A stretch of 64,000 nucleotides of DNA from SHZI01 sp963698405 (GTDB lineage: Bacteria; Pseudomonadota; Gammaproteobacteria; Steroidobacterales; GCA-2729495), in contig CAVOQT010000010.1 of the NCBI GenBank assembly GCA_963698405.1, positions 1 to 64,000 of the forward strand, in the 5' to 3' direction. The notes under the pieces are model-generated. The model was not told the DNA's origin. It did no database searches and worked only from the letters and a program-made list of their open reading frames with translations. This document shows positions 58,022 to 64,000 of this stretch, one piece after another. Both the position numbers and the translations under genes were made by a program. Positions within the stretch are counted from its first letter, which is position 1, and each line of letters starts with the position of its first letter.

Positions 58022-58785
58022 TTGCCCCCGTGACAGCAGCCCCTGACCCCAGTCAAAATTACCTACTGGCAGCGTTGCCTGCCGTGGAATTCGAACCATT
58101 GGCCAAGCGCCTGGAGCTGGTTCCGATGCGGCTCGGTACAGTGCTGTACGAACCCGGCGGACAACTTCAGCACGCCTATTTTCCCACCACCGCCATCGTC
58201 TCCCTCCATTACGTCATGGAGTCTGGCGCAGCGGCCGAAACCGCCGGCGTGGGCCGGGAAGGCGTTGTCGGTATCTCGCTGTTCATGGGTGGGGACACCA
58301 CGCCAAGCTCAGCGGTCGTGCAGACTGCGGGCCATGCCTATCGGCTGGAGCGCCACTTTCTGCTGCAGGAATTCAATCGCGCCGGCCTCATGCAGCGCTT
58401 GTTGTTGCGCTACACCCAGGCACTGATGACCCAGGTTGCCCAGACGGCCGCCTGCAACCGGCATCACTCTGTCGAACAACGGCTATGCCGCTACCTGCTG
58501 TTGACGCTCGATCGGGTGTCCGGCCTTGATCTGGTCATGACCCAGGAACTGATTGCCAACATGCTCGGGGTGCGCCGGGAAGGCATTACGGAGGCCGCGG
58601 GGAATCTGCAGCGCGCCGGGGCTATTCGCTACCGCCGTGGCCACATTGCCGTACTGGATCGATCGAGTCTGGAGGCCCGGTCCTGCGAGTGCTACGGTGT
58701 GGTCAAGGAAGAGGTGGATCGCCTGCTGTCCGATGTGCGCTACCGGCAGGATGTCAGTGCTGTCGAGGAGGCTTCTGTCAGCTGA
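58018..58785 (+). CDS. Crp/Fnr-family transcriptional regulator
   Basis: 255 residues from a GTG overlapping the previous stop (GTGA). An N-terminal cyclic-nucleotide-binding-like barrel (EPGGQLQHAYFPTTAIVSLH, VGREGVVGISLFMGG) is followed by the dimer helix and an HTH, TQELIANMLGVRREGITEAA. There are no Fnr-type cysteines near the N-terminus and no clear cAMP-binding Arg/Glu signature, so the effector is unknown. Being the last gene of the kinase-receiver-regulator operon, it is likely the transcriptional output of that pathway. Confidence 0.88.
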   Translation: MIAPVTAAPDPSQNYLLAALPAVEFEPLAKRLELVPMRLGTVLYEPGGQLQHAYFPTTAIVSLHYVMESGAAAETAGVGREGVVGISLFMGGDTTPSSAVVQTAGHAYRLERHFLLQEFNRAGLMQRLLLRYTQALMTQVAQTAACNRHHSVEQRLCRYLLLTLDRVSGLDLVMTQELIANMLGVRREGITEAAGNLQRAGAIRYRRGHIAVLDRSSLEARSCECYGVVKEEVDRLLSDVRYRQDVSAVEEASVS

Positions 58786-58814
58786 TCAGGGGCGTGCCCA
58801 GCCCGTCAACGGGC

Positions 58815-60197
58815 CTACAACCAGTACTTCCAGATCCGGGCAAACGATTCCTTGATGCGCCGGTCGAGCGGGCGCTGCCGCCACTGCGCAAGGGTGATTT
58901 CGTCGGATGCTGCCAGGTCCTTGGTGAACATCGTCTGTACCTGACTGCCAAAGGTCGGCCCCAGCACCACCGCGTTCAATTCCTGGTTGTGCAGGAAGCT
59001 GCGCCAGTCGAGGTTGGTTGATCCAACCGTCGCCCACACGCCGTCGATCAGGGCGGTCTTGGAATGCAGGATCACGCTGTGCCGCTCGTAGATCTTCACG
59101 CCCGAGTCCAGCAGCTCGTCGTAGTAGCCGCGTCCAAGGTGGAATATCAGCCAGGAGTCAGTCTTGCTCGGGAGGATCAGCGTCACGTCGACACCGCGCT
59201 GCGCGGCTGCTTTAAGAGCCGCGAGGAGCTGCGGATCTGGGGCGAAATAGGCATTGGTCAGATAGACGCTGGTCTCCGCGCTGCCAATCGCCGAGAGGAG
59301 CGTGGCGTAGATCAGACTGTAGGGGTCGTCCGGGGAGCTGCCAATGGCGCGCACCACCTGCTTCCCGGCGACCTCCAGTGGCGGAAAGTAGTCACGGGGC
59401 GCCAGCGTATCGCCCTTCTGGCCTTCCCATGTTGCTATGAACAGCTTCTGGAAGTCCGCGACCACCGGGCCAGTGATTTGCAGGTCGGTATCACGCCACT
59501 CCGGATCGTCCTTCGACCGGGCGCCGCGCGATCCTCTGCTGAACGAGCCACCGGAGTAGACGCTGCTGATGTTAATGCCGCCGAGGAATGCCGTGCGTCC
59601 ATCGACAATCAGAAGCTTGCGGTGGTCGCGCTGATTCAGCTCCCAGACCTTGCGCGCCATCAGGGGATTGACGGGGTTGAACTCGAGCACATTGATGCCA
59701 CTGTCGATCATCTTCTCGAAGAAGACGGCCGGAGTGCCGAAGGTCCCTGCGCTGTCCCGGATGAGGTTCACCTGGACGCCCTGCTGCTGCTTGTCGATCA
59801 GCGCTTGCGCAAAGCGCTGGCCGACCTCGTCGTCATCCAGTATGTAAGTCTCCATATTGATGTTGTCGCGGGCCGCCTTGATCGCCGCGAGCATCGCCGT
59901 GTAGGTGGCCGGGCCGTCCTGGAGCAGGATCACCTGGTTACCCGTGGTCAGTGGGGAGCCAGCGATGGCCTCCTCGAGCGCCAGGTGACGGTCGAAGATG
60001 TCCGTGTCCTTGCTCTGCTTCTCGAGCCCGTCGAGGACCGCTTTGCTTTTTGCGGCGGATAGCGGCCCGCGCGTACCTTCCAGCTGAACCGCAGGGCCGG
60101 TGGCTGGGCCCAGATCCGGCACGATGGTCGGGAGCGTGCTGCAGCCGGTCAGGCAGAGCAGGCCGAGCAGCGCCAGCAGTGGGGTTGACTGGTTCAT
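58815..60197 (-). CDS. Phospholipase D/cardiolipin synthase-like lipoprotein
   Basis: 460 residues. The signal peptide ends in a lipobox (LLGLLCLTGCSTLP), unlike cardiolipin synthases, which have two N-terminal helices. Two HKD motifs are complete: HRKLLIVDGRTAFLGGINIS and HSKTALIDGVWATVGSTNLD. Phosphatidyl transfer or phosphodiester hydrolysis at the periplasmic face is therefore expected; the substrate is not known. It converges on the Crp/Fnr gene with a 29-bp gap. A lipid-remodelling function fits the envelope-stress surroundings. Confidence 0.9.
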   Translation of the reverse strand: MNQSTPLLALLGLLCLTGCSTLPTIVPDLGPATGPAVQLEGTRGPLSAAKSKAVLDGLEKQSKDTDIFDRHLALEEAIAGSPLTTGNQVILLQDGPATYTAMLAAIKAARDNINMETYILDDDEVGQRFAQALIDKQQQGVQVNLIRDSAGTFGTPAVFFEKMIDSGINVLEFNPVNPLMARKVWELNQRDHRKLLIVDGRTAFLGGINISSVYSGGSFSRGSRGARSKDDPEWRDTDLQITGPVVADFQKLFIATWEGQKGDTLAPRDYFPPLEVAGKQVVRAIGSSPDDPYSLIYATLLSAIGSAETSVYLTNAYFAPDPQLLAALKAAAQRGVDVTLILPSKTDSWLIFHLGRGYYDELLDSGVKIYERHSVILHSKTALIDGVWATVGSTNLDWRSFLHNQELNAVVLGPTFGSQVQTMFTKDLAASDEITLAQWRQRPLDRRIKESFARIWKYWL

Positions 60198-60389
60198 AAT
60201 GGGATCATTCGGCAGCGAAAAACAGCGGCCCGACTGGTGATGTCGTACACAGCCTGCATTGCGAGTCTGGGCGCCGGCCCCTCAACCTTCTGTACGGCAG
60301 CGAACTGACCGCGCGCCTGGGCACCATTAAAGTTTCCCCGCCCATCTGGCGCCCGACCCGTATGCGGGCAGCAGCAACCGGAGCTAGCC

Positions 60390-60578
60390 ATGAACAGACG
60401 CAACGTGATCAATGCGAATACCGATGAGAGCCGGTATTCGGTAGCCCCAGGCAGGCGGTCGTTTCCCCGCGCTTTGGTACCGACAGACCCGCATCCGGAG
60501 CTGCTCTGCGCCGCCTCGAAAGATGACGGCGAAGAGTCGCTCACCCGTATCCGTGAACCCGATGAGAAACAGTCATGA
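60390..60578 (+). CDS. Hypothetical 62-residue protein
   Basis: In the 390-bp gap between the phospholipase gene and ndvB, an ATG at 60390 with GGAGCTAGCC just upstream opens MNRRNVINANTDESRYSVAP, a hydrophilic frame ending DEKQS. No family is recognised. The convergent stop is 11 bp from the ndvB stop. It could be chance; no other gene or signal is seen in the gap. Confidence 0.35.
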   Translation: MNRRNVINANTDESRYSVAPGRRSFPRALVPTDPHPELLCAASKDDGEESLTRIREPDEKQS

Positions 60579-60589
60579 AAATACCGCCG

Positions 60590-63500
60590 TCAGATCGGTG
60601 ACTGTCGATTCCCGAGGATGAGCCGAACGTGGTGCAGACCGCCATCATCCGCCAGCGGTACGGTGGTCGATCCTGCGGGCAGTGGTCGCCCATCAAGTTC
60701 CACGTAGCCCACGCCACCGCTGACGCACTCCGGGTTCTCCACGATGATTTCGTAGCGCGTGGCGTGGAACATGAAAGTGATCTCGAAGCCAAACCAGTGG
60801 GCGGGAATACAAGGTGCCAGTCGCAGGCTGTTGCCCTGTACATGAAATCCCAGGATTCCCTCAAGGCCTGCCCGGTACATCCAGGCCGCTGAGCCGGTGT
60901 ACCAGGTCCAGCCACCGCGTCCGACATGCGGCGCTACTGAGTAAATATCCGCTGCTACCACGTAGGGTTCCACCTTGTAGCGATCGACGGCGGTGCGGGA
61001 AGTTGTGTGATTGACCGGGTTGAGCATTGAAAACAGCTCCACGGCCTTCTCCGCCTGTCCGAGCATGGTGAATGCGATCACTGACCAGGTCGCTGCATGA
61101 GTATATTGCCCGCCGTTCTCCCGTATCCCGGGCGGGTAGCCCTTGATATAGCCGGGATCGAGTGGCGTGCGGTCGAACGGCGGTGTGAACAGCACGGCCA
61201 GCCCGTCGTCCCGACGGATGAGCTGCTCGTCCACTGCTGCCATGGCGCGTGTTGCGCGCGCCGGTTCCGCCGCGCTCGATATTACGCTCCACGACTGGGC
61301 GATCGAGTCGATCCGGCACTCCTCGCTCGTCGCCGATCCCAGCGGTGTGCCGTCATCGAAATAACCGCGGCGATACCAGTTGCCATCCCAGCCCTCCCGT
61401 TCGAGCGCGCGCTGGAGTGTCTTCGCGTGGCTGAGCCACCGCGTGCTCCGCACTTCGTCGCCACGCGACTTGGCCAGCGGCACGAAGGCTTCGAGCGTCG
61501 TGTGCAGAAACCAGCCCAGCCAGACGCTTTCACCCCGGCCCAGTTCGCCGACGCGGTTCATCCCGTCATTCCAGTCGCCGGTGCCTATCAGTGGCAGGCC
61601 GTGTTCTCCGACGGTGAGACTCTGGTCGAGCGCCCGGACGCAGTGCTCGAATAGCGATCCATGCTCATCAGAAACAGACGGGCTGAAGTACGCGTCATGC
61701 TCGCCCGGGTGCAGCGACGGGCCTTCGATGAACGGCAGCTGTTCATCGAGCACGGTGGTGTCACCGGTCGTCTCCACATAGTGGGCGACGGCATGAGCCA
61801 GCCAGACACGATCATCGGAGATGCGCGTGCGCACGCCCTGGCCGGTGATCGGCAGCCACCAGTGCTGAACGTCTCCTGCAGTGAACTGCCGCCCGGCTGC
61901 CCGCAGCAGATGCTCGCGAGTCAGCGCGGGACTTGAAACGGCCAGTGCCATTCCATCCTGAAGCTGGTCGCGAAAGCCGTAGGCGCCACTTGCCTGGTAG
62001 AACGCTGATCGCGCCCACATGCGGCAGACCAGGGTTTGGTAAAGCATCCAGCGGTTGAGGATGATGTCCATGGACCGGTCTGGCGTTCGCACCTGGACGG
62101 TGCCAAGGACCTGGTCCCAGTGCTTGAGCACGCTACGATAAACCGCATCCAGATCTGCCGAGCGATAGCGCTCTACCAGCGCCTGCGCCGTCGCCGTATC
62201 AGCGGCCTCACCCAGAGTGAAGACAATCTCCAGGGTCTCGTCCGCGTCGAGGCTGACGGCGGTCTGGAGTGCACCACACGGATCGAGCCCGGCGCCCACC
62301 CGTTGGGAAAGGGGCTCGGTACGCTGGAGTGCGGCCGGTTCCGCCAGTGTGCCGTGGCGTCCAATGAAGTCCCGCCGGTCCCCGGTCCAGTCTGTCTGTC
62401 GTCCGGCCAGATCCACAAATGCGACGCGTGCACCGAAAGTGCTGTTCCAGGGGTTGCGTGCGAACATGGCGTTCGTGACCGGATCCATGCCGGTGATGAT
62501 GAATGGGCCACTGGCAGCCCGCGATGAGCCCAGCACCCACTCGACGTAAGCCGTGACGGAGAGCCGGCGGGCTCGTCCGGAGGTATTGTGGATCTTCAGT
62601 CGCGAGATCTTGATGGGATCATCGAGTGGCACGTACATCAGCAACTCGACAGCCACACCGTGCGATTCGTGAGTGAAACGGCTGTACCCCTGCCCGTGAC
62701 AAGCTGAATAGAATGCGCCCGGATCGTGACCCGGCGCAGCTGTGGGACCCCAGACCTCGCCGGTATCTTCATCCCGGATATAGATAGCCTCGCCCGGACG
62801 ATCAGTGACCGGGTCGTTCGACCAGGGCGTGAGCTGATTTTCCCGGCTGTTCACCGACCAGGTGAACCCGCTGCCCTCAGCTGAAACCTGGAATCCAAAA
62901 GCCGGATTGGCAACGACATTGATCCATGGTGCAGGCGTGGACTGCCCTGGTCCAAGCAGTGTGATGTACTCACGGCCGTTCGCCGCGAATCCCCCGAGAC
63001 CGTTGAAGAATTCCAGGGCTTGCTGTGCAGGCACCACCACGGTACTACCGGTGAGTGGTGCCGTGCGTAGCGTGTTACGTAGCGGCGTCAAGGGAGGTGT
63101 TCGCGCACGATCGAGCTGATCCGCCAGACTGCCCCGCTGGCCTACCAGCACCACACGAGCGACGGAGGACAGCAGCGCCTGCGTGCCTGCCGGGATCAGG
63201 TCGTTGCGAAGTATGAAGACGCAACCGCGGGCGCGATCCCTGCGCTGACGGCCCGCAGGCCTGGCTCGTGCGCATCAGTGTCTCCAGGGCGACCTGCAGA
63301 TCCTGAACATAGGAGGCGGCGCGTTCGTTCAGGATCACGAGGTCGACGGCAAGCTGCTTCATCCGCCAGTACTCGTGGGCCTGCAGCAACTGGTGCGCAA
63401 TGGCAATGTCATCCACATTGCCGATTCGGAGCAGCACGATCGGCAGGTCGCCGGATATGCCCTGGCTCCAGAGGCCCGCGGGCCCACCGCTGCCGCGGCG

Positions 63501-64000
63501 GATGGCGTCGGATGACGAGCGAAGCGACGCGTCGGCGAATAGCACATGCCCTGCCAGGCGCTGGAACAAGCTGGCATCGACCGCCGAGATGCCCAGATGG
63601 CGTAGCTGCACCTGGGCCTGTGTCCAGGCCAGAGTGCTGGCGCGCACGAAGGCGTTGGAGTCGTGGTGCTTGTCGAGGATGTCCAGCACCGCAGTGCGCG
63701 ACGGTGCGACGGCCGTCCAGAAGGCAAGCCGTGCCGTGCTGCCGGCTGCGATGCGTACCCGATAGCGTAGCGCGAAGACCGGGTCGAGCACGGTGCCAAC
63801 TGTGTTCGAAAGGTGCCGCCCATCCATCACGGAGAGAGGCGTGCGGACCTCATGGCGGCGGCCCAGGAATCGTGCCCGGTCGGTTTCTATCTCCGGCGTG
63901 CCCACGACCTCGCCCTCGACGACCGCCTGATGTGCCGCCCAGATGTCCGGTTCCCCCGGCGCGCGCTTGCGGCGCGTCGCCAGAATGACGCCTTGCCTGG
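60590..64000 (-). pseudogene. Cyclic beta-1,2-glucan synthase (NdvB-like), 3' part with one frameshift
   Basis: The right edge cuts the gene; about 1135 codons are visible in two frames. The upstream frame (64000 to ~63260) has QGVILATRRKRAPGEPDIW and ETDRARFLGRRHEVRTPLSV, the region between transmembrane and phosphorylase modules. The second (to 60590) has the carbohydrate-binding-like NGLGGFAANGREYITLL and the GH94 phosphorylase domain with the catalytic Asp in IGTGDWNDGMNRVG; HAATWSVIAFTMLG and GWTWYTGSAAWMYRAGLEGI follow. A single indel between 63240 and 63280 changes frame inside VALETLMRTSQA / RGCVFILRNDLI. Known NdvB proteins make periplasmic cyclic glucans for osmotic adaptation. Confidence 0.85.

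Noticed and set aside
48001..64000. CRISPR array or prophage genes in the right third
   Set aside because: No regularly spaced repeats and no phage structural or integrase genes were found there.

Overview
The window is GC-rich, densely packed DNA from a gammaproteobacterium. The mreBCD-mrdA-rodA-mltB operon, the lolB / tRNA-Gln / prs / rplY / pth order, a methyltransferase-fused ArsR regulator beside metF-metH, and REP palindromes of the GTAGGAGCGGC type point to the Xanthomonadales/Nevskiales side of the class. That placement is inference. There is no 16S gene, transposase, integrase or CRISPR array here.

Positions 1-31.5 kb are mostly core genome: the cell-elongation operon (minus strand, 1-6252), gatCAB (6390-9658), an AI-2E family permease, a methionine-cycle block (ArsR-methyltransferase, metF, metH), moeB-prmC, a trans-sulfuration enzyme, a rhombosortase-type lipoprotein, a small VPEID-type secreted protein, a flavin/cytochrome cluster, a cysteine synthase, prfA, then TPR protein-lolB-tRNA-Gln-prs-rplY-pth. 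Familiar operons look opened up: prfA lies 7.5 kb from prmC-moeB, hemA and ispE are not at their usual places, and pth and ychF are separated by about 12.8 kb.

That pth-ychF interval (31.5-44.3 kb) is accessory: a putative metallopeptidase, a DUF2231 fusion, a TolB-like propeller, a ChaN-PDZ protein, a PEP-CTERM protein, a paralogue of it that carries Ig-like repeats and a GlyGly-CTERM tail, a TonB-dependent receptor, a core MetE-type methionine synthase and a DUF3313 protein. Between 37.4 and 42.3 kb the reading frames are broken by many single-base indels, several of them in compensating pairs. This looks more like sequence error or very recent decay than old pseudogenes.

After ychF comes an elongator tRNA-Met whose 3' end recurs at 48982 and 51059, as expected for remnants of elements inserted at a tRNA. 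Between the copies lie HigBA, a transaldolase, an HPF-like protein, a fragment resembling an ATP synthase gamma subunit, DUF1840, a YgiW-like protein and a frameshifted S9 peptidase. From 51 kb to the right edge there is an envelope-stress and signalling cassette (glycine-zipper protein, PA2779-like, two tiny membrane proteins, AI-2E permease, CsbD, BON protein, hybrid histidine kinase, response regulator, Crp/Fnr regulator, phospholipase D lipoprotein) and the 3' part of a cyclic beta-glucan synthase gene (ndvB-like) with one frameshift.
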